A DNA stretch of 54,393 nt, from NCBI RefSeq assembly GCF_014323665.1, contig NZ_JABVEB010000027.1, positions 1-54,393 on the forward strand, in the 5' to 3' direction. Made by a program: the position numbers and the translations under genes. The notes under the pieces are model-generated. The model ran no database searches. It was not told the origin of the DNA and saw nothing but the letters and a program-made list of their open reading frames with translations. Source of the stretch: Actinomadura sp. HBU206391. GTDB lineage: Bacteria; Actinomycetota; Actinomycetes; Streptosporangiales; Streptosporangiaceae. The number at the start of each line of letters is the position of its first letter. Positions within the stretch are counted from its first letter, which is position 1. Positions 8,646 through 15,814 of the stretch are shown here, piece after piece.

Positions 8646-9765
8646 GCCCATCCAGCGGACGGTCGAGGAGATCCGCCCGCCGGACGACGCCGCCATGCGG
8701 GCCGCCCGCGAGCACCAGGACCGGCTGACCAAGCCGCAGGGGTCGCTCGGCATGCTCGAGGACGTCTCGGTGCGGCTGGCCGGGCTGGCCGGGGAGTGCC
8801 CGCCGCCGCTGCCGGCCCCCGCGGCCGTCGCCGTCTTCGCGGCCGACCACGGTGTGCACGCGCAGGGCGTGACGCACTGGCCACAGGAGGTGACCGCCCA
8901 GATGGTGGGCAACTTCCTCGCCGGAGGCGCCGTCGTCAACGCGTTCGCCGGCCAGGTCGGAGCCGAGGTCACGGTGGTCGACGTCGGCGTCGCCGCCGAC
9001 CTGGCCCCCGGGCCCGGCCTCCTGTCGCGCAAGGTGGCGTACGGGACCGCCGACATGACCGAGGGGCCGGCGATGACGGCCGCGCAGGTGCTCCAAGCGG
9101 TCGAGGCCGGGGTGATGGTCGCCCGCGATCTGGTGTCGGCGGGGCACCGCTGCCTCGTCGCCGGCGACATGGGAATCGCCAACACGACCGCCTCGGCCGC
9201 GCTGATCGCCGCCTGCACCGGGCTGCCCGCGGCGAAGGTGACCGGACGCGGCACCGGCATCGACGAGGCCACGCACGCCCACAAGGTCGACGTCGTCCGT
9301 GCCGCCCTGGACCGGCACGCCACGCCGATACACGCGATGCGGGAGCAACTGCATGATCGCGGCAGGGTGGAGCGGGCGCTGGAGGTGCTCGCGGCGGTGG
9401 GCGGGCTGGAGCACGCGGCGATCGCGGGCTTCATCCTCGGCGCGGCGTCTCGCCGCGTCCCGGTCGTGCTCGACGGCGTGATCGCGGGCGCCGCGGCGCT
9501 GATCGTCGCGGCGGTCGAGCCCAACGCGATCGCGGCCTGTGTCGCGGGGCACCGGTCGGCGGAGCCCGGGCATGCCGCTACGTTGGTTCACCTGGGCCTT
9601 CATCCGCTGGTCGACCTGGAGCTCCGGCTCGGGGAAGGGACCGGGGCGCTCCTGGCGTTGCCCCTGGTGCAGAGCTCCGTACGGGTCCTTCACGAGGTGG
9701 CCACATTCGATTCCGCGGGTGTTACCGAGAAGCAACTGGACGGTCAGCAGGACGGTTCGGCATAA
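8629..9765 (+). CDS. cobT: Nicotinate-nucleotide--dimethylbenzimidazole phosphoribosyltransferase
   Basis: A 378-aa CobT protein that makes alpha-ribazole phosphate from dimethylbenzimidazole and nicotinate mononucleotide. AADHGVHAQGVTHWP near residue 70 and GDMGIANTTASAAL near 178 are CobT signatures, and LGEGTGALLALP near the C-terminus carries the expected Glu. The ATG at 8629 has a good SD (GGAGGTA) lying inside cobC. It is the last gene of the overlapping set; 69 nt separate it from cysG. Confidence 0.93.
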   Translation: MTWNSEPIQRTVEEIRPPDDAAMRAAREHQDRLTKPQGSLGMLEDVSVRLAGLAGECPPPLPAPAAVAVFAADHGVHAQGVTHWPQEVTAQMVGNFLAGGAVVNAFAGQVGAEVTVVDVGVAADLAPGPGLLSRKVAYGTADMTEGPAMTAAQVLQAVEAGVMVARDLVSAGHRCLVAGDMGIANTTASAALIAACTGLPAAKVTGRGTGIDEATHAHKVDVVRAALDRHATPIHAMREQLHDRGRVERALEVLAAVGGLEHAAIAGFILGAASRRVPVVLDGVIAGAAALIVAAVEPNAIAACVAGHRSAEPGHAATLVHLGLHPLVDLELRLGEGTGALLALPLVQSSVRVLHEVATFDSAGVTEKQLDGQQDGSA

Positions 9766-9834
9766 CGACGTGAACCCGAGTACTTTGGTGCGCGAACACA
9801 CCTGCCTGTCATTGCCCGGCCACAGGGTGAAGCG

Positions 9835-11106
9835 GTGGCCGGCTCCGCGATGAGGAAGATCGATACCGTGCCCCCGTACCTGCTCGGCCTCCGTCTCACC
9901 GGGCGACGCGTCGTCGTCGTCGGCGGTGGACGGGTCGCGCAACGCCGGGTGCCCACGCTGGCCGCCGCCGGCGCCGACCTGACGCTCATCTCTCCCGAGG
10001 TGACGCCGTCGCTCGAGGACCTCATCGCCGCCGGTCAGGTGCGCTGGGAGCGCCGGCCGTTCACCGCCGGTGACTGCGCGGGCGCGTGGCTGGTGCAGGC
10101 GTGCACCGACGACCCGAAGGTCAACGCGGCGGTCGCCGCCGAGGCCGAGGCGGGCCAGACGTGGTGTGTACGGGCCGACGACGCCGAGGCGTCGGCCGCA
10201 TGGACCCCGGCGAGCGCGATCGTCGGCGAAACCTCGGTCGGCGTGCTGGCCGGCGGCGATCCCCGGCGGGCGGCGGGCATCCGCGACGCCGTCGCCGACG
10301 GGCTGCGCGACGCCAGCCTCGAGGCGCGTCACTCCCGGCACAAGCCCGTCGGCGTGGCCCTCGTCGGCGGCGGGCCCGGCGACCCCGGGCTGATCACCGT
10401 GCGTGGCCGCCGGCTGCTCGCCCTCGCCGACGTGGTCGTCACCGACCGGCTCGCTCCGCGGCTGCTGCTCGACGAGCTCGCGCACGACGTCGAGGTGATC
10501 GACGCGGCCAAGATCCCGTACGGCCGTTCGGCCACCCAGGAACGCATCAACGAGCTGCTGGTGGAGCATGCCCGGCAGGGCAGATTCGTCGTACGGCTCA
10601 AGGGCGGCGACCCGTTCGTGTTCGGCCGCGGGGCCGAGGAGGTCCTGCACTGCGCCCGGCACGGCATCCCCGTCACGGTGGTCCCCGGGATCACCAGCGC
10701 CGTGGCGGTGCCATCGGCGATGGGCATCCCCGTCACGCACCGTGGCGTGAGCCAGGAGTTCCATGTCGTGTCGGCGCACCTGGCCCCGGGCGCCCCCGGC
10801 TCCACCGTCGACTGGGCCGCTCTTGGCCGATCACATGGAACCTTGATATTGCTTATGGCAGTCGAGCGCATGACCCCCATAGCGGCAGCCCTCATGCGCT
10901 ATGGTCGGTCCCCTGACACGCCGGTCGCCGTCATCCAGGACGGTACGCTGCCGGGCCAGCGCGCGCTGACGGCGACGCTCGACACGGTGGTGGATGAGAT
11001 GACGGCACAGGACGTGCGACCTCCGGCGATCGTGGTCGTCGGAGATGTGGTGGACGTGGCGCGGGAAATCGACATGATAAGAGCGGACATGGGGCAGGGC
11101 CCGTGA
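9835..11106 (+). CDS. cysG: Precorrin-2 dehydrogenase / uroporphyrinogen-III C-methyltransferase fusion
   Basis: A 423-aa siroheme-synthase-like protein. The N-terminal NAD-binding half has VVVVGGGRVAQRRV near residues 24-37. The C-terminal SUMT half has LVGGGPGDPGLITV near 177, KGGDPFVFGRG near 258 and VPGITSAVAVPS near 283. It converts uroporphyrinogen III to sirohydrochlorin, the substrate of CbiX in the operon just upstream. The GTG at 9835 has AGGG 7 nt ahead; ATG at 9850 is the alternative. The last codons overlap the GTG of the first GTPase gene (GTGA), an unusual partner. Confidence 0.9.
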   Translation: MAGSAMRKIDTVPPYLLGLRLTGRRVVVVGGGRVAQRRVPTLAAAGADLTLISPEVTPSLEDLIAAGQVRWERRPFTAGDCAGAWLVQACTDDPKVNAAVAAEAEAGQTWCVRADDAEASAAWTPASAIVGETSVGVLAGGDPRRAAGIRDAVADGLRDASLEARHSRHKPVGVALVGGGPGDPGLITVRGRRLLALADVVVTDRLAPRLLLDELAHDVEVIDAAKIPYGRSATQERINELLVEHARQGRFVVRLKGGDPFVFGRGAEEVLHCARHGIPVTVVPGITSAVAVPSAMGIPVTHRGVSQEFHVVSAHLAPGAPGSTVDWAALGRSHGTLILLMAVERMTPIAAALMRYGRSPDTPVAVIQDGTLPGQRALTATLDTVVDEMTAQDVRPPAIVVVGDVVDVAREIDMIRADMGQGP

Positions 11107-12893
11107 CGACCCCGGCGGATCAGAGCGCTGTTCACATGGCGGGCTCGGGAGCCGGAGCCGGAAGCGACACGGCGGTCACCTCCGCTTCCACGGGCGGTCT
11201 CGGCCGAGTCCTCATCGAGCTGCGTGACCAGATCGACTCGTTCCGGTTCGTGCTGGACGTGCCAGGCGCCGACGAGGCGCGGGCCGCTCAGCTGGAGATC
11301 AGGAACCAGCTCGACGACTACGTTCTGCCCCGCCTGCGCAGCTCCGGCGTTCCGATGCTGGTCGTGCTCGGCGGCTCGACCGGCGCGGGCAAGTCGACGC
11401 TCGTCAACACCCTGGTCGGCTCGCGGGTGAGCGCCACCGGCGTGCTCCGGCCTACCACGAGCAGCCCCATCCTGGTCTGCCACCCCGACCACGCCCAGTG
11501 GTTCCTCGAGGGCCCGCTGCTGCCGGGCATGGCGAAGGTGCCAGGCCCCGCGCCCGACGCGGTGGTCGGCGACCAGCTGGTGATCATGCAGAGCGAGACG
11601 CTGCCGGCCGGGCTCGCCCTGCTGGACAGCCCCGACTTCGACTCGGTCTTCGAAGACCACTACGAGTTCGCGACGAAGCTGATGGCGGCCGCGGACCTGT
11701 GGCTGTGCGTGACGACCGCCGCACGCTACGCCGACGCGCAGGTGTGGCAGATGCTGCGGCGGGCCAAGGAGCACGGCGCGACCATCGGCACCGTGCTGTC
11801 CCGGGTGCCGCAGGGCGCGGGCTCCGAGGTCGTCGAGCACTTCGTCGAGATGCTCGAGGAGCACGGCGTCGGCGAGGCCGAGCGTTTCACGATCCCGGAA
11901 ACCAAGATCGAGGCCAGCCGGCTGCCCGAAGAGTGCGTCGAGGACGTCCGCGACTGGCTCATCGGGCTCGCGGAAAGCGACGAGCGCCGCTCCGACGTCA
12001 TCCGCGACACCTTCGGCGGCGTGCTCGACAGCTTCCGCACCCGAGTGCCAGAGCTGGCCAAGCAGGTCGAGGTCCAGGTCGAGCTGAGAACGGCGCTGCG
12101 GTCCGACGTCGAGGCCGGCTATGCCACCGCGCTGGCCGAGCTCGACGAGGCGACCCGCAACGGTTCCCTGCTGCGCGGCGAGGTGCTGGCCCGCTGGCAG
12201 GACTTCGCCGGCACCGGCGACCTGGTGCGCGCGCTGCACGTACAACGCAGCCGTTCGAGCCGCAAGGCCAACCGGCGGCGCCGTACCCCGGCCCGGGTCA
12301 GGGCGCTCAAGAGCGCCCTGCGGGCGGGTCTGGAGTCGCTGATCCTGGCCGGCGCCGACCACGCCGCCGAACAGGTGGTCACCCGCTGGCGGGACAACCC
12401 GGCGGGCCGTGAGGTCCTGCTCGGCGGCCACGGAGCCGAGGCCAACGGGGCACGGGCGGCCGCGCTGGAGCACGCTTCGCCGGAACTCGCCCGCCGCGTC
12501 ACCCGGGCCGTCAGCGCCTGGCAGGACTACGTCCTCGAACTGGTCCGCACCGATGGCGTCACCAAGCGCTCGGTGGCCAAGCTCGTGTCCTTCGACGAAG
12601 AGGCGCTCTCGCTGGTGCTCATGGTCGGGCTGCTCGCCTACGGCACCAGCGACGTCGCCGTCGAGGGAGGCACCAGCGCGGTGCCGCAGCGCCTGCTCAA
12701 GGCCCTCTTCGGCGCCGAGTCGCTGCGCGGCATGGGCGCCAAGGCCAGGGCCGACCTGCGCAGCCGGATCGGCATGCTGTTCGACGAGGAGGCCATCAGG
12801 TTCGGGCAGGCCATCGACGCCGCCGGAATTCCCGACGAGACCACCGCCGTCCAGCTCTATCAGGCGACATACAACCTCGAGGTCGCGCGATGA
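11103..12893 (+). CDS. Dynamin-like GTPase, soluble member of the pair (DynA-like)
   Basis: A 596-aa protein with an N-terminal GTPase domain: P-loop GGSTGAGKSTL near residue 90 and G3-like LLDSPDFDSVF near 174. A long helical C-terminal half follows, with no obvious membrane segment. It overlaps cysG (GTGA) and the next GTPase (ATGA), so the two GTPases are translated together. The pair plus the SSB paralogue downstream matches, from memory, the DynA/DynB division dynamins of Streptomyces that stabilise FtsZ rings in sporulation septation. The dynamin-family call is firm; the DynA equivalence is inference. Confidence 0.8.
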   Translation: MTTPADQSAVHMAGSGAGAGSDTAVTSASTGGLGRVLIELRDQIDSFRFVLDVPGADEARAAQLEIRNQLDDYVLPRLRSSGVPMLVVLGGSTGAGKSTLVNTLVGSRVSATGVLRPTTSSPILVCHPDHAQWFLEGPLLPGMAKVPGPAPDAVVGDQLVIMQSETLPAGLALLDSPDFDSVFEDHYEFATKLMAAADLWLCVTTAARYADAQVWQMLRRAKEHGATIGTVLSRVPQGAGSEVVEHFVEMLEEHGVGEAERFTIPETKIEASRLPEECVEDVRDWLIGLAESDERRSDVIRDTFGGVLDSFRTRVPELAKQVEVQVELRTALRSDVEAGYATALAELDEATRNGSLLRGEVLARWQDFAGTGDLVRALHVQRSRSSRKANRRRRTPARVRALKSALRAGLESLILAGADHAAEQVVTRWRDNPAGREVLLGGHGAEANGARAAALEHASPELARRVTRAVSAWQDYVLELVRTDGVTKRSVAKLVSFDEEALSLVLMVGLLAYGTSDVAVEGGTSAVPQRLLKALFGAESLRGMGAKARADLRSRIGMLFDEEAIRFGQAIDAAGIPDETTAVQLYQATYNLEVAR

Positions 12894-14599
12894 CCACGAC
12901 CGCTTTCAACGCCTTCCAACCCTCGGCGCACCCTCCGTCCGGACAGGGCGTCAATCTCTCGGCTCGGTTCGAAGCGCTTGAACAGCTGGTCGAGCTCGGC
13001 GCCGGTCGGCTCGACCCGGCGCTCCTGGACGAGACCGAGGCCCTGCTCGGACGAGCCGGCCAACGGCTGAGGCTGTCCGGCGAGCACACGGTGGTCACCC
13101 TCGCCGGTGGCACCGGCAGCGGGAAGTCCTCGCTGTTCAACGCCGTCTGCGGGCTCGAACTCTCGCCGACCGGCGTGCGCCGCCCCATGACCTCGCAGGC
13201 GCACGCCTGCGTCTGGGGCCTCGACGGGGCCGGCCCGCTGCTGGACTGGCTCGACGTCGACAAGCGGTACCGCTACGCCAGGGCCAGCGCGCTCGACGGA
13301 TCCGGCGCCGGCCGGGACGGCGGAGGGGCCCCCGAGGGGTCGCTGCAGGGTCTCGTGCTGCTCGACCTTCCCGACCACGACTCGATCCGTGCCGCCCACC
13401 GCGCCGAGGTCGACCGGTTCGTCACCATCGCCGACCTGCTCGTCTGGGTCGTCGACCCGCAGAAGTACGCCGACGCCTCGCTGCACCGCAACTACATAGT
13501 GCCGTACGCCAGGCACGCCGGCGTCACCCTCATCGTGCTCAACCAGGTCGACCGGCTGCAGCCCGAGGAGGTCGACGACTGCGTGTCGGACCTGCGCAGG
13601 CTGCTCGAGGCCGAGGGTCTGCAGAAGCCCCGCATCCTCACGACCTCCACGGTCGCCGAGGGCGGCATCGCGGGGCTCCGCGAGGTCCTCGTCGACTCCG
13701 TCACCGCCCGCCGGGCCCGTACCGAGCGGCTCGCCACCGACCTCGGCGCCCTGGTCGACCGGTTCGCCGACTTCGCCGCCGAACCGGAGCCGTCCCCGGC
13801 GGTCGACGACCGCCGGGCCACCGCGCTGGTCGACGCGCTCACCGACGCGGCAGGGGCGCCGGCCGTCGCCGAGGTCATGGAGAGCGCCTACGAGCTTCGG
13901 GCCGTCGACTACGTCGGCTGGCCCGTCGCGCGGACCGTCGCCCGGCTGCGCTCCGACCCGCTCCGTAAGATGCGGCTCACCGAGCTGCGCGAAGAGCTGC
14001 GCGGTGCCTTCACCGGTCCCGTCGGTGCCCAGCAGGGCGACGTCGACAACGCTCTGCAGGGCGTGACCGACGAGGTCACCGTCGGCCTTCCCGAGCCATG
14101 GTCCCGGTCGGTACGGGCCGCCAGCCGCTCCCACGCCGCGTCCCTGCCCGAGGCACTCGGCATCTCGCTCAAAGAGGCCCTCCCGGTGTTCAACCAGGTA
14201 CCGCGCTGGTGGTGGCTGGTCAAGACCTGGCAGTACTTCCTGGTCCTGGTCACGGTGATCGGGCTGATCTGGATCGGTCTCCTGGTGATCTACGGCGTCT
14301 TCGGCGCCGGGGACTCGTCCGAGGGGCTGCTCGGCGACTCCGGCCTGATCCCGTACGTCGCCATACTCATCGCCTGCACCTTCGGGATGGGCGCCCTCAC
14401 CTCCTCCGCCTGCCGTAACGTCGTCGCGCTGTCGTCGGCCAAGCACGGGGAACGGATGGAGGACCACATGCGCACCCGGATCAGCGCGGTGGCCAGGGAG
14501 AAGGTCCTCAACCCGGTCAGCGCCGAACTGAACGTGTACGCGAGATACCAGGCTCTGTTCAATGGCCGCGCTCCGCGCGGCGGCTCACGGGCGCTTTGA
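12890..14599 (+). CDS. Dynamin-like GTPase, membrane member of the pair (DynB-like)
   Basis: A 569-aa protein with P-loop LAGGTGSGKSSLF near residue 72, LLDLPDHDSIR near 158 and NQVD near 219 (G1, G3 and G4). Two hydrophobic segments lie near 440-465 and 487-508, so the C-terminal part sits in the membrane. It starts in the ATGA overlap with its partner and probably forms a hetero-oligomer with it. The last dozen codons (NGRAPRGGSRAL) come from a dispersed intergenic repeat that begins inside the gene, so the C-terminus was reshaped by that repeat. Confidence 0.82.
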   Translation: MTTTAFNAFQPSAHPPSGQGVNLSARFEALEQLVELGAGRLDPALLDETEALLGRAGQRLRLSGEHTVVTLAGGTGSGKSSLFNAVCGLELSPTGVRRPMTSQAHACVWGLDGAGPLLDWLDVDKRYRYARASALDGSGAGRDGGGAPEGSLQGLVLLDLPDHDSIRAAHRAEVDRFVTIADLLVWVVDPQKYADASLHRNYIVPYARHAGVTLIVLNQVDRLQPEEVDDCVSDLRRLLEAEGLQKPRILTTSTVAEGGIAGLREVLVDSVTARRARTERLATDLGALVDRFADFAAEPEPSPAVDDRRATALVDALTDAAGAPAVAEVMESAYELRAVDYVGWPVARTVARLRSDPLRKMRLTELREELRGAFTGPVGAQQGDVDNALQGVTDEVTVGLPEPWSRSVRAASRSHAASLPEALGISLKEALPVFNQVPRWWWLVKTWQYFLVLVTVIGLIWIGLLVIYGVFGAGDSSEGLLGDSGLIPYVAILIACTFGMGALTSSACRNVVALSSAKHGERMEDHMRTRISAVAREKVLNPVSAELNVYARYQALFNGRAPRGGSRAL

Positions 14600-14690
14600 C
14601 GCGGCGGCTTCCCTCGTCGCTCAGTCGTTCGTTCACTCCTTCGCTCCTCAGTCCGGCCGCCGCGCGCCCGCTCGCGGGTCGCCGTGGGAA
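14562..14690 (+). repeat. Dispersed ~120-bp GC-rich repeat, copy A
   Basis: This stretch aligns, with small gaps, to 28854-28978. Shared blocks include GGCGGCTC, TTCCCTCGTCGCTC and GCTCCTCAGTCC, in the same order and orientation. It begins inside the 3' end of the membrane GTPase gene and supplies its stop codon. The middle is a degenerate run of CGCTC/CGTTC units. It has the size and position of a non-coding dispersed element near 3' gene ends. Confidence 0.75.
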
Positions 14691-14702
14691 CTGCGCGGGA
14701 AG

Positions 14703-14711
14703 TTATCCACA
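14703..14711 (+). promoter_or_regulatory. DnaA box
   Basis: TTATCCACA, a perfect consensus DnaA box, 97 bp upstream of the SSB start. A single 9-mer can occur by chance, but an AT-rich 9-mer is unlikely in this GC-rich gap and the neighbour is a DNA replication/segregation gene. Confidence 0.5.
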
Positions 14712-14807
14712 GATTGGGGTCTGGGCTCCCATCAGGGGGTTCGGTGCTTCACGGTGGTCTCGGACGGGGTCGTACCCGGCCTCACGAGACACCGAGTGGA
14801 GGATTCG

Positions 14808-15416
14808 ATGAACGAAGCGCACGTCACCCTGGTCGGCTGGCTGGCCCAGGATCCGTTCTACACGGTCACGCAGAACGGAACGTCCTTCCTGTCGTTACGG
14901 GTGGGCTGCACGCCGCGTCGCTTCGACCGGCAGACCGGGCAGTGGCAGGACCTGGAGAGCATGTTCCTGACGGTGAACTGCTGGCGGGGCCTCGCCGACA
15001 ACATCAACACCTCGAAGCTGAAGCGGGGCGAGCCGGTGGTCGTCACCGGGCGGCTGCGGATCCGGCAGTACGTCAAGGACGAGCAACTGCGCTTCTCCGC
15101 CGAGGTCGAGGCGACCACACTCGGCCACGACCTCACCCGCGGGTGCGCCGAGTTCCGGCGGGTCCAGCGCGGCGGGGTCATGACCACCGAGGACCGTGCG
15201 GAGGCGGCGGAGCACAACGACCGGTGGGCCGAGGCCGGCGGGCCCGTGCCGGCCTCGGACGAGGACGAGATCGAGCCCACGGACGCGCGGTCAGGTGCGT
15301 CCGAGGGCACGGCCGGGGCCGCTGACGGCTACCCGGGGGACACCACCGGACAAGACGACGAGGAAGAGGACGGAGCGGAGGTCGGGCGCTACGAGATGCG
15401 CACCACGGCGGCCTGA
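14808..15416 (+). CDS. ssb: Single-stranded DNA-binding protein, second (SsbB-like) paralogue
   Basis: A 202-aa protein with an N-terminal OB fold (residues 1 to about 115). HVTLVGWLAQDPFY, LRVGCTPRRFDR and FLTVNCWRGLADN are SSB family stretches. The rest is a disordered acidic tail (EDEIEPTD, GQDDEEEDGAE) that ends in RTTAA. The usual acidic-phenylalanine tip that recruits replication partners is missing, as I recall for Streptomyces SsbB, which acts in chromosome segregation at sporulation. Start ATG with SD TGGAGGA. It follows the dynamin pair after a gap holding a repeat and a DnaA box. The main replicative SSB should lie elsewhere. Confidence 0.85.
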   Translation: MNEAHVTLVGWLAQDPFYTVTQNGTSFLSLRVGCTPRRFDRQTGQWQDLESMFLTVNCWRGLADNINTSKLKRGEPVVVTGRLRIRQYVKDEQLRFSAEVEATTLGHDLTRGCAEFRRVQRGGVMTTEDRAEAAEHNDRWAEAGGPVPASDEDEIEPTDARSGASEGTAGAADGYPGDTTGQDDEEEDGAEVGRYEMRTTAA

Positions 15417-15472
15417 CCGGCGGGCGTTGCATCCGGGTGCGGGGCGTCGTCCACTGCGGCGGCGCCCCTGCC

Positions 15473-15506
15473 GATCAAGGGTCCAGGCTGATCAAAGGTT
15501 CAGGCC
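15473..15506. repeat. 17-bp imperfect tandem repeat (x2)
   Basis: Two adjacent units, GATCAAGGGTCCAGGCT and GATCAAAGGTTCAGGCC, identical at 14 of 17 positions. Confidence 0.7.
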
Positions 15507-15657
15507 GGTCACGGGGGTCAGTGAAGGCGGCGTCGGTGGCCGCGCGGGAGGGTGCGCCGCCGTCCGTAGCCGCAAGCGCCGCTCATATCCATGAAATGCC
15601 GCGCATGGTGTGCTCCCCCTCCGGGATGCTCCTGGGCACCGCGTGACCACGGGTCCT

Positions 15658-15689
15658 CACGTGGGCCTTGCTCCCCATGCGCCCACGTG
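15658..15689. terminator. Inverted repeat, possible terminator of ssb
   Basis: CACGTGGGC and GCCCACGTG form a perfect 9-bp stem around a 14-nt loop. It lies 240 bp after ssb and before the next promoter region, with no T-run. It could equally be an operator. Confidence 0.4.
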
Positions 15690-15745
15690 TGCGTAAACGA
15701 AGGTACCCGTTCGCGGTCCGCCCCGCACACTTTGCAACTATCGTG

Positions 15746-15758
15746 TTACACAACGTGA
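15746..15758. promoter_or_regulatory. BldD-type operator
   Basis: TTAC-ACAAC-GTGA fits the BldD consensus TNAC-N5-GTNA exactly. It lies 57 bp upstream of a diguanylate cyclase start, in an AT-richer stretch (TTTGCAACTATCGTG) that looks like the promoter. BldD is the c-di-GMP-bound master repressor of actinomycete development, and cdg genes are among its known targets in Streptomyces. Confidence 0.65.
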
Positions 15759-15814
15759 ATCACCGGGGGAATGCGCAAGACCCACCGAGGGCGTCCCGAG
15801 CGATGGGGGAAGGT

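Larger units (their letters stand above)
15417..15814. other. Non-coding gap between ssb and the diguanylate cyclase gene
   Basis: No convincing gene. It holds a 17-bp imperfect tandem repeat (15473-15506), a 9-bp inverted repeat (15658-15689) that may end ssb transcription, and a BldD-type box (15746-15758). Short open frames here lack ribosome sites and recognisable content. Confidence 0.6.

Noticed and set aside
9766..9834. Riboswitch or terminator between cobT and cysG
   Set aside because: The gap is only 69 nt, without a clear hairpin or riboswitch core; a weak TACTTT at 9781 could be a -10 but has no -35.
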